Positions 42,311 through 52,955 of a DNA stretch of 64,000 nt are shown here, piece after piece. Source of the stretch: Chrysophaeum taylorii (lineage: Eukaryota > Sar > Pelagophyceae > Pelagomonadales > Pelagomonadaceae); contig JAQMWT010000242.1 of the NCBI GenBank assembly GCA_029834535.1, positions 1-64,000 of the forward strand, read 5' to 3'. Position numbers and translations under genes: made by a program. The notes under the pieces were generated by a model that ran no database searches, was not told the DNA's origin, and saw only the letters and a program-made list of their open reading frames with translations. Each line of letters opens with the position of its first letter. Within the stretch, counting starts at the first letter, position 1.

Positions 42311-44182
42311 CTAGGTGGTGCGCGAAGGCTTGACGCATCGGGCCAGGAGAAATCCAAGGACGAGGCCTAGCAGGAGAGCCGGTATGAAGGTCGCGTGATG
42401 TTGAGGGGGATGTTGGGGTTGCTTGTCTTCCTTGAGAACGTAGTACTTGGCGGGATTGACCGGTAAGTAGTATCCGACCTTCTTGAGCCAGCTGTCGGGG
42501 TAGAAGACTCGGCGGACGTCGGGGACGGTGTAGGACGCGGCCAAGACGTAACCGTCTCGGTACTTTGCCACGAGTTTATCGAAGAGCGAGCGCCACGCGT
42601 CGAGGACGTAGGGCCCAACGTAAGCGTGCCACTCGTCTTTGTCCAATTCGCCATGCCAGTAAGGTTCGACTCGAGCGTAGAGCTCAGCTTCGATTTGTTG
42701 CGCTTGCTTGACGTCCTCCGACGCGAGCTTGAAAATATTCGCTCGCATCCAATTCGCCACTTTTGTCACGGCCCACCACATCGAGTCGTTTGATACCTGA
42801 AACAACGAGCCGCGGCCCAAAGGCGTCGGCACCGCGGCGACAACAACGGGCGTGTAGAGCGACGCGTGCGGCGCGCCGGGCGCGAACCAGCTGATCGTCT
42901 TATTCCCGGAGCTCTGACTTGCCACCGAATACGAGGTTCGAAACATAGAAATTGCTCGTTCAAACCTTCCCGAGTTTAGCTCGTCGTGCGAGGGTAGTTC
43001 GGGTCGAATTTCGTCTTCAGTAGTTGGTCCTGCTCGCGCGGCGCCGTCGAAGCGAGTTGGATCTCCCCACGGTCCAGCCGCTAGGCCTTTTGTCAAATCA
43101 AACGGCGTGCCTTCGTAGTGGTCTCTCTGAATATTCAGGATATCCAGAAGCGAGAGTTGTCTTTCGGCGCGAACACTGAAAGGTAATTCGGAACCGAGAT
43201 AATCCGCCTTTCGGTGTCGGAGGTGTCGCTCGATTGCCTTTGGAGCCGTGAGTGACATGACGCGCCATACGCGGTGGACGCTGTAGGGAAAGAGTGTGTT
43301 GGGTCGCGGACCAAAAGTTTTCGCGAAATCGAGGAGACCATTTCGGTACGCGGTTATTCCGTTTCTCTCGGCGATGGCGACAGCGTTCGACGACAGATTT
43401 CCTTGCTCTCTGATCACAAACGAGTTGGCACAAACACCCACGTGATCGTCAGGGATCTGTTGCGCTGCCCAAATCGCGGACAGGCCCGTATCATCCGGAA
43501 GAATGTGAAACATCCACGTCTCCTTTCCGTCGGCGATCGTCAACGCCTCGCCGGCCTCGGGAGGTGTGGCCTCGGCGCCGTAATACCCGTACTCCTCTGC
43601 GATTTCGCCAATTGTAGAGATTGCGCAGCGTGCGGTGGCGCATTTCCGCATCACGAGCTTTGAAAGTGCAGCGACGTCGAAGAGTGGTCCTTCGCACGTC
43701 GGACATTCGCGCACGGGCCGACCTACGAAGTGCGCTTCGCACGTTGACTCGCCCATCGTCAACCCATGATTGTTTGCAATCCCGTAGAGACTTTCGAGGC
43801 TCTCGAAATCGCCGCCCACGTCGAGCTCTCCCGCTATCCACTCAGATTGCCACTCGTCCGACGTCCACGCCTTTTTTTGCTCTTTCGCGACAGCCGAATT
43901 TCCAGGAGGCCAGATGTCGACGTCGAGCGACGAGTACTCGAGATTGTCCGGGCTCCACACGGCCGCGCGCTCGCTCACTTCCAATGGATAGTGCGGTTTG
44001 TACTTGCGAATAAGATTGTCTTGACGCGCGACGTGGGCGAGACGGAAATCGCAGTTGTAACAGTCAGCAGTATGAGTGACGACCGTCCTCCCATCGCGCA
44101 TCGCCCGATGCCCGATCGCGATCGTCGTGCACGCGCTGACCATCATCGGCAACATCATGGCAATCGTCACCGGAAACAACAT
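42311..44182 (-). CDS. C69-type (dipeptidase A/PepD-like) peptidase with signal peptide and C-terminal anchor
   Basis: 623 residues from the chosen Met. MLFPVTIAMMLPMMVSA forms a signal peptide, and the next residue (Cys18) begins CTTIAIGHRAMRDG, the start of family C69 enzymes, Ntn-type hydrolases whose nucleophile is the N-terminal Cys of the mature chain. Family signatures follow: HTADC, GLTMGESTCE, ETWMFHILPDD and AAQQIPDDHVGV. Cleavage by signal peptidase would itself expose the nucleophile. The C-terminus has a hydrophobic span (FIPALLLGLVLGFLLA) then a short basic tail, so the enzyme is probably membrane-anchored with its catalytic part in the lumen or outside. The frame is open 39 residues further upstream (Met at 44,299); I prefer the inner Met because the signal peptide and Cys then fall in the expected places. 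Confidence 0.8.
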   Translation of the reverse strand: MLFPVTIAMMLPMMVSACTTIAIGHRAMRDGRTVVTHTADCYNCDFRLAHVARQDNLIRKYKPHYPLEVSERAAVWSPDNLEYSSLDVDIWPPGNSAVAKEQKKAWTSDEWQSEWIAGELDVGGDFESLESLYGIANNHGLTMGESTCEAHFVGRPVRECPTCEGPLFDVAALSKLVMRKCATARCAISTIGEIAEEYGYYGAEATPPEAGEALTIADGKETWMFHILPDDTGLSAIWAAQQIPDDHVGVCANSFVIREQGNLSSNAVAIAERNGITAYRNGLLDFAKTFGPRPNTLFPYSVHRVWRVMSLTAPKAIERHLRHRKADYLGSELPFSVRAERQLSLLDILNIQRDHYEGTPFDLTKGLAAGPWGDPTRFDGAARAGPTTEDEIRPELPSHDELNSGRFERAISMFRTSYSVASQSSGNKTISWFAPGAPHASLYTPVVVAAVPTPLGRGSLFQVSNDSMWWAVTKVANWMRANIFKLASEDVKQAQQIEAELYARVEPYWHGELDKDEWHAYVGPYVLDAWRSLFDKLVAKYRDGYVLAASYTVPDVRRVFYPDSWLKKVGYYLPVNPAKYYVLKEDKQPQHPPQHHATFIPALLLGLVLGFLLARCVKPSRTT

Positions 44183-45739
44183 GTTCAACCAGGATTGAAT
44201 GACTAGGAACAAGGCGTTAACACACATGTACCCAGGTACTAAATGTAGACGAGTGGCTCTCCTTAAACCAAAGATTCCGAACATTCGCTGTATTCTCACA
44301 CTTGAGGTAGGTGGGGAGTGGGGAACTTTTTTGAGTGGTGGCTGCCCTACCCCACCCCACAGAAGTGATCATAGTCTCCTCTAGGAGATGGCGCACCTCT
44401 CGTCCAGCCTGCGGACGCTCGCGCGAGGTAGTTGATATCCGTCGCCGAGTCGCGGAGTGTTCACTCGCCCTATCCGCGGCGGTGCTGCTGCGCAGGATCG
44501 ATTCGCACGCGTGCACCGAGCCTACTGGCAACGCCAGCACGCCTCGGGATGCTTGATCAATACATGGATTGGACGCAGGAGTCGCTGCTCCTCGTGCGAC
44601 GACGCCGCTCGAGACAGACAAGGGCAGCGCGTGCGGTAGGGGCCTATGCCGAAGTCTCGCTGAGCACAATTCGCTGCGGGTATTTATTTAACGCAGCATA
44701 CCCAGCTAAATTGGGCGCGCCCATTTTGTTTGTTGGACCACACGCGACGCCGACCCAAAGCGGACGAGTTCCACTACGCGCGACGTTTTGATCTTGTGGC
44801 CAATGCATGTAGAAATCGGGAGCCGAATTGGCCGTCTCGACGCTCGGGCAAGACGCCGGGACTCCAAAAGGTCCAACCTTGAATACGGTCAAGGGCCGGA
44901 CCAGCATGATGGCGTTTTGGCACACTCGCCGCTCGAGTGGCTCGCAGCGCACATTTCAAGTTCCCAGGGCGGCCGGTTCAGTAATCTCATATGTCACGCT
45001 CAATCACGCCCCTAAGGACCATAACGAAGTCCTAAAAAGCCGCCATTCTCTCTTGAATGAATGCGGGCTGGTGTTTGGGAACATGGAGGCCACTTTGATG
45101 CGGGCCGACATCATCTCATATTCGCCTAATCTAAGAGCACCACCGCCCGCCAGCTGCAGAAGGGTGGCTCTCTGACGTGCCGTGGTTTCCGTCGGTGGGG
45201 CTGACCCGTGACATCATCCTCGGTGATTCGCGCTCGCAGCGGCCCAGTCAGAAGCTCGGAAGACGACGAAGAGTATAGTATATGCCGCTGATCGTTCAAA
45301 AAGAGGGCTCGGGCAGCCCGTTTGTGACCAGGAGAGTGCCCTGCAGCTGAGGGAAGGCGCCGCTCCTGCATGTATACCGAGTGTCGCAAGCTTGGTCGCA
45401 TTCTTAGAAACCATGCTTCTCGTAGAGTCCCGACGACGATATTGATGTGCCACGACGTCACGGATCGCCATAAAAATATCCTCGTTGTCACTGACGGGGC
45501 TGCGAGGGCGACCTCTCCAATTCGCAGTGCAGCCGGGAGGGGTCTCGCATGTTCGCGTCAAGCCTGTTCCTCGTCGCGTCCACCACCAAGCTAGGGACGT
45601 TTGCTGGCTTCGATACTCGAACGGAGCGTCTCTACTTAGTTCGAGGTGGGTGTGTGCCCGCGAGCGAACTGACTCTCGAGAGGGTGGTGCTCATGGTCGA
45701 GCCAAAACTGTCGTCCGAGATGCGAAGCCAGGGCGAGGC
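44183..45739. other. Unassigned stretch between peptidase and Lys-rich gene
   Basis: Several frames of 60-130 residues overlap on both strands (for example minus 44,644-44,952 and 45,214-45,561), with no domain I can name and no consistent codon pattern. It may hold promoter regions, untranslated sequence or a decayed repeat. Confidence 0.3.
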
Positions 45740-46285
45740 TCAGCATCGTCGTTTCTTTTGCTTCGTCTTCTTCTTTTTCTTCTTCCTTTTCTTCTTCTCC
45801 TCCTCCTCTTTGCCAGGGGACTCGTCGCGGGCGAGGCTCTTGAGGAGGAGCTTTTGTCTTTCCTTGGAGCTGAGTGAGGCGAGAAATGCACCGTCGTGGT
45901 CCTCCTCCTCCTCCTCGTCGTCCTCCTCGACGAGGCTATAGCCCTCGTTGTGCTTGCCGTGCGCGGGCGCGCAGCCCGGAGCGGCGGCGTGGAGATTTGC
46001 CTTAAGGACGAGGCGTTCCTCGGCCTCGTGCGCCGCGGCGAGGTCGCGCGTCGGGACCGGACGTCGGCGTTTCTCTGGTCGTTCGGGCTCCTCGTCGTCG
46101 TTTCGGTTGTCGAGTCCCGGTGGCGGCGGCGGGGCGTATATGAAGCCAAGCGAGTCCTGCGGCTCGAGGACGCAATCGCGCCGCAGCTCGTCGAGCGATC
46201 TTTCCTGGGCCGAGACGCGCTCCTTCTCGCGGTCCTCGGCGAGGCGGACGGCCTTGCGCGTCTTTTCGCGGAGGCGCTTGTGCAT
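45740..46285 (-). CDS. Lys/Glu-rich protein of unknown function
   Basis: 181 residues. The N-terminal 40 are charged and helical (MHKRLREKTRKAVRLAEDRE), followed by FIYAPPPPPGLD, an acidic run EEDDEEEEEDHD, the motif FLASLSSKERQKLLLKSLA and a C-terminal poly-Lys stretch. This layout looks like a small nuclear or nucleolar protein, but I cannot name a family. An in-frame TAG lies 9 nt before the ATG, fixing it as the first possible Met in this exon. Its start is only 27 bp from that of the divergent TTC5-like gene; a poly-pyrimidine CTACTAG just upstream could instead be a splice acceptor. Confidence 0.6.
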   Translation of the reverse strand: MHKRLREKTRKAVRLAEDREKERVSAQERSLDELRRDCVLEPQDSLGFIYAPPPPPGLDNRNDDEEPERPEKRRRPVPTRDLAAAHEAEERLVLKANLHAAAPGCAPAHGKHNEGYSLVEEDDEEEEEDHDGAFLASLSSKERQKLLLKSLARDESPGKEEEEKKKRKKKKKKTKQKKRRC

Positions 46286-46312
46286 ACCACCGCCCTAGCC
46301 CTAGTAGTCGTG

Positions 46313-47560
46313 ATGATCAAAAGTGACCTCGCGGCGTTGTGGGAGCTGCGCGAGAAGTACTTTGGCGAGGACAAGGAGAAGGAGATCGAGGCGAGGATCG
46401 CGCGTCTCCTCGAGGCGGCCTCGGCGCTGGCACCGCAGGAACGCGCGCTCGCCGCGCTGGTACGGGGTCGCGCGCTCGACGCCCGGTCCGAGTACTGCGC
46501 CGAGGCCGAGGCGGAGCTATCTCGCGCGGTGAAGCTGAGTCCGTCGAGCGTGGATGCCTGGTACGGTCTGGGGCACGTGTTCTGGAAGAAGCGGGACCTG
46601 CGGTCGGCGAAGGAGTGCTTCGCAAGCGCGAACGCGCGCCGCGCGAACGGTCCGTCGTCGCGCGCGTTATCGATGCTCGCCCGGCCGCGGGACTACGACG
46701 AGTCCGTCGCGCTCGCGCGTTCCGCGATCGAGCTCGACCTCGACGACCCCGAGTCGTGGTACGTGCTGGGAAACGCGTGCCTCTCCAGGTACTTTGCCGG
46801 CGCCGAAGGTCGAAATCCGAGCGACCTCGAGGACGCGCGCCGCGCCTACGGGCTCGCCGAAGCGAGGTTGCGCGATCCGCAGGTTGAGACCAACCTCGAG
46901 TTCGGCCACCCCGATCTCTACTTTAACCGCGGGCACCTGCGCCGCTACGTCGAGGACTACGCGGGCGCCTGCGACGATTTTCTGAAGAGCGCCCTCCTCG
47001 ATCCGTCTCTCGGCGGCCGGGAGACGGCCGATGATGTCCAGCGCTGGGCCAAGCGCGTGCACGACCTCGTCGTCAGGAAGCGCGGCGGCCTCAAGCCCAA
47101 GCGCCGCGCCGAGCTCGCGGCAAAAATCAAAGACCGATCAACGCCCTTCAACGTCCTGGCCAAGGGCGATCGCTCGCGTTGTCTACACGCCTCGAACAAC
47201 CGGGGCGCCCGGCTCCACCTCGTCATCGCCCTCGAGATCCGCCGCGCCTCGCTCCCGCCGGATATCTTTCTCGCGCTCGCTCCCGCGACCGACGCCGACG
47301 ACGGCTTGACTTGTGTCGCGCTCGCCGTCTACGACGCCGACGCGGCCGGCCTCGCGCCCGGCGTCGCCTGCGTCGTCCTCGACCCGACCGTTTCCACGGT
47401 GGCGGTTCCTCCTCCTCCCATGGGGGGGGAACACGAGAATGAGCTGGCGACGTACGACGTCGTCCGCGTCGCTGCCCACGACCGAATCCTCGTCGACGGC
47501 ACGACCCCCCTGCCAAAGGCCCTCCGAGCCGTCGCGATCTGCGGTGCCAGATCATCCTAA
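46313..47560 (+). CDS. TTC5/Strap-like TPR and OB-fold protein
   Basis: 415 residues, close to the roughly 440 of animal TTC5. Residues 1-260 hold TPR-type helical repeats, e.g. AVKLSPSSVDAWYGLGHVFW, AIELDLDDPESWYVLGNACL and HPDLYFNRGHLRRYVEDYAG. After a basic linker (KPKRRAELAAKIKDR) the C-terminal 120 residues match the OB-fold typical of this family, with VVLDPTVSTVAVPPPP, YDVVRVAAHDRILVDG and the end. In animals TTC5 is a stress-response cofactor and an adaptor for tubulin autoregulation; the role here is inferred only from architecture. The start is the first Met after the divergent gene. A polyadenylation-like AATAAATAAA follows the stop at once, then a Helitron derivative. Confidence 0.8.
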   Translation: MIKSDLAALWELREKYFGEDKEKEIEARIARLLEAASALAPQERALAALVRGRALDARSEYCAEAEAELSRAVKLSPSSVDAWYGLGHVFWKKRDLRSAKECFASANARRANGPSSRALSMLARPRDYDESVALARSAIELDLDDPESWYVLGNACLSRYFAGAEGRNPSDLEDARRAYGLAEARLRDPQVETNLEFGHPDLYFNRGHLRRYVEDYAGACDDFLKSALLDPSLGGRETADDVQRWAKRVHDLVVRKRGGLKPKRRAELAAKIKDRSTPFNVLAKGDRSRCLHASNNRGARLHLVIALEIRRASLPPDIFLALAPATDADDGLTCVALAVYDADAAGLAPGVACVVLDPTVSTVAVPPPPMGGEHENELATYDVVRVAAHDRILVDGTTPLPKALRAVAICGARSS

Positions 47561-47571
47561 AATAAATAAAT

Positions 47572-48646
47572 ACAAGTGCAGGCCAGTAAGTTCACCTACT
47601 CCCAATCTCTAACCCCAGCATTTTCACCCCATTAAGTTCACCTAGTCCCAATCTCTAACCCCAGTAAATTCGGCGTAAACCCAATCTCTATAGTTCGGCG
47701 TAAACCCACACCCACTCACCCCACTCTCCTTCGAGCTCGTCGCTCTCACCCCCGCCAATCTAAGCTGCTTTGATCCGCACACGCCGCTAAGCTTTGAGTT
47801 TATTCTAAAAGCCCCAGTAAGTGTGCACTTGGTCTCAGTAAGTTCTCCTGGTCACTAAGTTCACCTAATCCCAATCTCTAACCCCAGTAAGTTCACCTGG
47901 TTCCAGTAAGTTCACCTGGTCCCAGTAAGTTCACCTACAGTGCGCGTGTAGACGCCGGGAGGGGCTTATCGGTATTGCGCAGCACGTGTGGGGTAGGGTG
48001 GAGTCGTCGACCCAGAAGAGGATATCCTCGGGGTTGCCGATCGACAGAGAGCCACGTAGAGCTGGACGTGGCAGAAGACGGGCTTGGGAAAGAGGACGCC
48101 GACCTCGCGGGGCGTCTGGCCCTGGCTCTTGTTGATCGTTTGGCGTAGGCGGGCCTTAAGGGATACAGGTTGGAGGAGCCTCGGTGACAACGACACGATC
48201 GATCATGTATCTGGTACCGTTGCAGTGGCCGTGCGACGGGTCGAGGTTGCGAAGACATTAAGCTCGCGATCAAAGTCAGCATGCCGTTGGTTGTCAGGGA
48301 GTTGAAAACTCGACTGTAAAGAGCGAGGCGTCGTCTTCCGACCCAGCCTAGTCAGCCGAAAAGAACTCCGACGCCTCGTCTCCGGGGAAAAAAGGCCGCG
48401 GTCATGCGCGCGTTGTCAGCATCGACAACATCGTTTCGACGGGGCGTGAGAATGGCGCGCTGAAAGAGCCGCCGCGGGTCGTGGAAATAGTCTGCGAGGT
48501 CGCCGTAGACGGCGAGGATCACTGTCTGGCTCTCGCGCCTACCTGATCCTTACTCTCGCGCCTACCTGATCCTTACCCTAAATCGAGGGACAAACAGACA
48601 GACAAACAAACAAACAGACAAACATCTGTCGATTAGTAGTTAGGAA
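47572..48646 (-). mobile_element. Helitron derivative C (first of a tandem pair)
   Basis: Same ends as the other copies, ACAAGTGCAGGCC at the left and GATTAGTAGTTAGGA at the right. Carries the helicase C-terminal fragment on minus (TINKSQGQTPREVGVLFPK). Inserted 12 bp after the TTC5-like stop codon. Directly followed by copy D in the same orientation. Confidence 0.8.
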
Positions 48647-49372
48647 ACAAGTGCAGGCCAGTAAGTTCACCTAGTCCCAATCTCTAACCCCAGCATTTTC
48701 ACCCCGTTAAGTTCACCTAGTCCCAATCTCTAACCCCAGTAAGTTCGGCGTAAGCCCACTCGTGCTCACACCCACTCACCCCACTCTCCTTCGAGCTCGT
48801 CGCTCTCACCTCCGCCAATCTAAGCTGCTTTGATCCGCACACGCCGCTAGCCTTTGCGTTCACTCTAAAAACCCCAGTAAGTTCACTTGGTCCCAGTAAG
48901 TTCACCTGGTCACTAAGTTCACCTAGTCCCAATCTCAAACCCCAGTAAGTTCACCTGGTCCCAGCAAGTTCACCTACAGTGCGCGTGTAGACGCCGGGAG
49001 GGGGCTTATCGGCATTGCGCAGCACGTGTGGGGTAGGGTGGAGTCGTCGACTCAGAAGAGGATATCCTCGGGGATGCCGATCGACAGAGAGCCACGTAGA
49101 GCTGGACGTGGCAGAAGACGGGCTTGGGAAAGAGGACGCCGACCTCGCGGGGCGTCTGGCCCTGGCTCTTGAGAATGGCGCGCTGGCTAAAAGAGCCGCC
49201 GCGGGTCGTGGAAATAGTCTGCGAGGTCGCTGTAGACGGCTTGGAGGATCACTGTGTGGCTCTCGCGCCTACCTGATCCTTACTCTCGCGCCTACCTGAT
49301 CCTTACCCTAAATCGAGGGACAGACAAACAAACAGACAGACAGACAAACATCTGTCGATTAGTAGTTAGGAT
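48647..49372 (-). mobile_element. Helitron derivative D (second of a tandem pair, internal deletion)
   Basis: Same ends as C, but about 350 bp between CCCTGGCTCTTG (49,163) and AGAATGGCGCGCTGG are missing, removing most of the helicase fragment. Head-to-tail contact with C, with no bases of flanking DNA between, fits tandem Helitron insertion. Confidence 0.8.
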
Positions 49373-49805
49373 AAATAAAGATCAGCGCTAGGTTATCTAT
49401 AATTGAGCCGTTTTTTCGCGATCACGCCCGACCCCGAGAAAACACCCAAGAGGTCGACCCCGGGCGCCGCCGAGCCGGCGACACGGCCTCGACATCTGCA
49501 CCCACGCGTGGGAACAAGCCCGAGCGAGACCCGTAGGAGTCGCTGCCGCTACAAGGTGTCGCGCCAAAGTCGAGTCTTTCTAAGGCGAGATTTAATTTTG
49601 AGCCACTTTGCAAGAAAGTGGCCTTTTTCGGGACGAGGCGGTCGAGCAGACGATGGAGACAGGCTGGGCGATATTCGAGGAAGGTTAGGGCCACGACAAG
49701 CCCCACCGTCGAGCCCGGATGGCCTTTGGGGCGTGTCTAGGGTGGTGACTAGGAGCTGGTGCGGGTTGGGATTAACGGGACGAGCCCGCAGCGCGCGGGC
49801 AAGAA
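49373..49805. other. Unassigned spacer
   Basis: No frame longer than about 90 residues stands out and no repeat family is recognised; some Arg/Ser-rich frames on both strands are typical of GC-rich noncoding DNA. Confidence 0.25.
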
Positions 49806-51071
49806 TCAAGCATAGACTTCGGAGTCAGCGCCAAGATCGCCGAAGAAACCGGCAATCTCGCTCTCGGCCAGGCTCTCTTCGTCGTCGGCGAGGGCGGACT
49901 CGGCGGGCTCATCTTTGGGGGCAGCAGCACGTTCGGCCGCGGGGTTGTCTTGAGCTGGTGCTGGCGTCGGAGGCAGAAGCAGGGGCTTGTCGACGGGGGA
50001 ACGGGCTTCTTCGAAGGGAACATTCTCCTTGTTATTCTTGGCCTTGGCGACCTTGCCGGCGCGGCCATAGATGAAGGACTTGAGCTGGCCAGGACGGAGC
50101 TTCGAATGCGCCCCGAAAGCGGCGAAGGGCGCGGAATATTCTCGGAGCGGCGCTCCTCCCAGGCGTCGGCCTGCTTCTGCTCCTTCGCCGTGACTGCGGC
50201 CTTGCTCTTCTCGTTGGCGGCGGCGGCCTCCTCGTGCACGGAAATCTCGTACTCGACGTTGGTGATGCACGCCAAATTTGTTCCTGGACCTGCGACAGCG
50301 CTTGACTGAGAGTGAGGGCCGCTGGACCACCGGAGCCGTCGCCGTCAGCAGTGCCCCCTCCGCCGCCTTGACTTCTTCCTCCATCTTTCGGGCGGCCTTG
50401 TCCCGGGTGGTGTCGTAGGAGCCGCGGACCTTGACCTTGAATGTCTCGACCCGGAGAGCTCCACCAGATCATGCGACGGTGCGTCCGTCGCCACGCGCTG
50501 CTGCTACGCCTTGTCGTTCGGTCCCACCGAGGCGTCGCCGGCCGCCGGCTGGTGTGCCGTCGCAACCGACGCGTTGTCAGCGTTCAAGTCAATGGTCGCC
50601 AGGACGGCTCGAGCCACGCGCTGCAAGCACCCACCTCTCGAGTGAGCGTCACTCTTCGCCTTAGCGGCGGCAATGGCTCGGCCGTACTTGTCGCCCTCCC
50701 GCGTAATGCCCACGGGTTAATTTGACGCTCTTGTTGCGCCGGCACGTCATCGACTTCCACTTGCCGCGACTTGTGATGCATCCTCAGCGCTCAAAGCGAA
50801 CCGTGGACGCGCGTTTTCCCACGAGACAATTCGCATCCTTGACCATGACGGCCGCGCGCGCGGAGGGAGAGCATAGGTCGCGTACAGGCACGTCGCCACC
50901 CTCAACCGCTGCTCGATCGTGCTCGTAACACGAGAACTTCGGATTGGCAACGCAGACTGGCTCAAAAATAAGACCTAGAGGCGGGTCGACACTAAAAATT
51001 ACTGTTTTGTTGCAAGGGCCGTACCATGGTCCGAACTCGACCAACGAGCGATTTGAGACGCTCAGGAGCAC
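49806..51071 (-). pseudogene. Decayed gene of unknown family
   Basis: Coding-like pieces in different minus frames follow one another: VPVRDLCSPSARAAVMVKDA (about 50,880), GDKYGRAIAAAKAKSDA (50,690), TNVEYEISVHEEAAAANEKS then EQKQADAWEERR (50,270-50,150), and RPGQLKSFIYGRAGKVAKAK to the acidic end SEIAGFFGDLGADSEVYA (50,100-49,806). Each is low in stop codons and has natural-looking composition, but joints need frame changes. I recognise no domain. Could be a transposon accessory gene or a host gene with unplaced introns. Confidence 0.35.
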
Positions 51072-51170
51072 TCCCGACCACTCTCCTTTCGGACCTGCTG
51101 CACGCCATACCCCAGTTTAGCGTGATCGTGGCATGGTGTGGGGTAGTGTCTAGCTGCACCCGACACTCGG

Positions 51171-51410
51171 TTGGCACCCGGAACGTTCGCAGTGGGACGG
51201 GGTATGGCCGGGGGGCGCAGACGGAAGGTTATCGGCGAGTTGGTTGTCGGTCACATCGCGGTCTCCTCGTCGCATGGCGACAAGCTTGATGATCACTCTC
51301 CGCCGACCCACCTTTCGGCGCCCCTCGTCTACAGGCCAGTGATTCCGGGCTGGCTCCTGTCGGTCCGGCCTGGCTCCCATGCTCGGGAGAGGTCTGAAGT
51401 AAGTTAGTTA
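51171..51410 (+). mobile_element. SINE-like LINE derivative
   Basis: GGAACGTTCGCAGTGGGACG to GGCTCCCATGCTCGGGAGAG and a short TTAGTTA tail, very close to the copies at 10.6 and 35.8 kb. Imperfect flanking match cacccgacact / cacccgtcact may be the target duplication. Confidence 0.7.
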
Positions 51411-51429
51411 TCACCCGTCACTAAAAATT

Positions 51430-52840
51430 ACCAGGCATGAGGAAGGGGAGGATGGCTCACTAGGGGCACTAGGTGTCGAAATAAGCATGACCGTAGCTCC
51501 CGAAGTGTCGGTGGGGACCCTGGGAGCTGCTTTAGGCGGGTCTCAGGTAGCTGGTTGCTTCGTGGCTGGGGTCGCCGATGGCGGCGACGATCGTTACCGA
51601 TCTCGCGCTCGAATTCGGGGTTGCCGTCCTCCTCCTCCTCCTCCTCCTCATCTTCAGCATCAGCATCATCCGGCACGGCAAATGCAAGATCCTCCAGCGC
51701 CTTTTTGCATGCCTTCTTACTGCACCGCTTCCATCTGAGGTCCCCGCAGATCTCGCAGTACTTGAGTTTGCTGGCGTCGCACATGGCGCCGTTGTCAAGG
51801 CCGCAGACGCAGCCGTCCTTGCAGCGCTGCCACGCCTCGAAGCATGCCGAGACAGCCGCGTCCATCGCGGCCCGCACAGGCCCCAGCACATCATGACAGT
51901 GTTGCACTCGCGGTAGTCATAGGCCTCGGCCCAGCAGACGTCACCCTTGCCGGCCCCAAACTTGGTCTTGGCGTTCCCTTTGTTGTCGGCGTAGTCCACG
52001 AACTGGGGCGTCTCGTCGAGTTTCAGGACAAGGTGGGGGTCAGATATGGCGCCGTGCTCGTCTATAATCCCCGCGGCCTCGATCTCGGCGCGAAGTCCGT
52101 GGGTGCCCGCAAAGTACTCCTCGACCATCTCGTCGCAGTTCACGGCGGCACGCTTCGCATCGATTATTTTGCTTGATCTTCGTGCTGATCCGGTGCGAGT
52201 TGCGGGCGAAGAAACCTATGAATAATTCTTCCGAGGGCGAATGGCCGCACACAAGTTTGTAGTTGGCGTTGTTGAACGGGACTTTCTTGCGTCCGCCGCG
52301 CCGGTTCTGAAGTCGACGATTGAGTAAAATATGGCGCACTTTGACTCCAATCTCTTCGCAGCTTGGCGCGGCGCGGGCCTTGTTGCTCTCAACAATCCAT
52401 TTCACAGGTGCCAGCTCCTCCTTCGGCGTGAGTGACATCCGGTCCGAGCGAGTGTGCGTCGCGGCTGTTTCATCAAACAAACATGCTCCTTCAGTCAATC
52501 GTCGAGCTGTCTCCAGGTGATGAGCTCAATCCACTCTGGGTGGTCAGTCATGCACTTCTTGGCCCCTAATCCTTCCTTCTCGCAATACGCTAAGGCCTCC
52601 GCGAAGGCTTTCTGCTGCTGGCGTTTCTTTTCCGCGTCCAACGTAGCCGTTATCTTGTTGAAAACTCGCTTCGGAGCCGTTTTTTCTTGCTGCCGCTTCT
52701 CCCGGGCTGTCATAGGGGCCCGCCCAGGCTCCCTCCGTGCCTTGGGGCGCTTCGCCACCTTCGGCTTGGCTCTGGTGGCCTTCCTAGCTGCGGAAGCTGA
52801 GTTTCGAAAGAGCGGGTAATTTTTGGTGTCAAGGCGAATT
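51430..52840 (-). pseudogene. CENP-B/pogo-like DDE transposase relic with Cys-rich part
   Basis: Read in order from the right: a basic helical N-terminus (to the stop at 52,495); a helix-turn-helix-like part with EELAPVKWIVESNKARA and IGFFARNSHRISTKIKQ (about 52,430-52,170), as in Tc5/CENP-B DNA-binding domains; a catalytic-looking LVLKLDETPQFVDYADN (about 52,030), the DET motif that ends the first strand of DDE_1 transposases; and then a Cys-rich region CVCGLDNGAMC ... YCEICGDLRWKRCSKKAC (51,810-51,700) and an acidic tail. At least two frame changes occur. The second catalytic Asp is not certain, so the family call is tentative. Confidence 0.5.
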
Positions 52841-52955
52841 TAGTGGTGCTCTAGAAACTTTCACACACCGTCGAATTGGATCTTCGCGATTTTTCTGAGC
52901 GTGGACGCGTCGTTTGCATAAAACCCACCTGGGGTGGGTTGGGGTGGGTTGGGTC

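Noticed and set aside
45896-46312. 139-residue upstream extension of the TTC5-like frame
   Set aside because: Antisense to the Lys/Glu-rich gene and not present in the TTC5 family, whose TPR region begins after the Met at 46,313.
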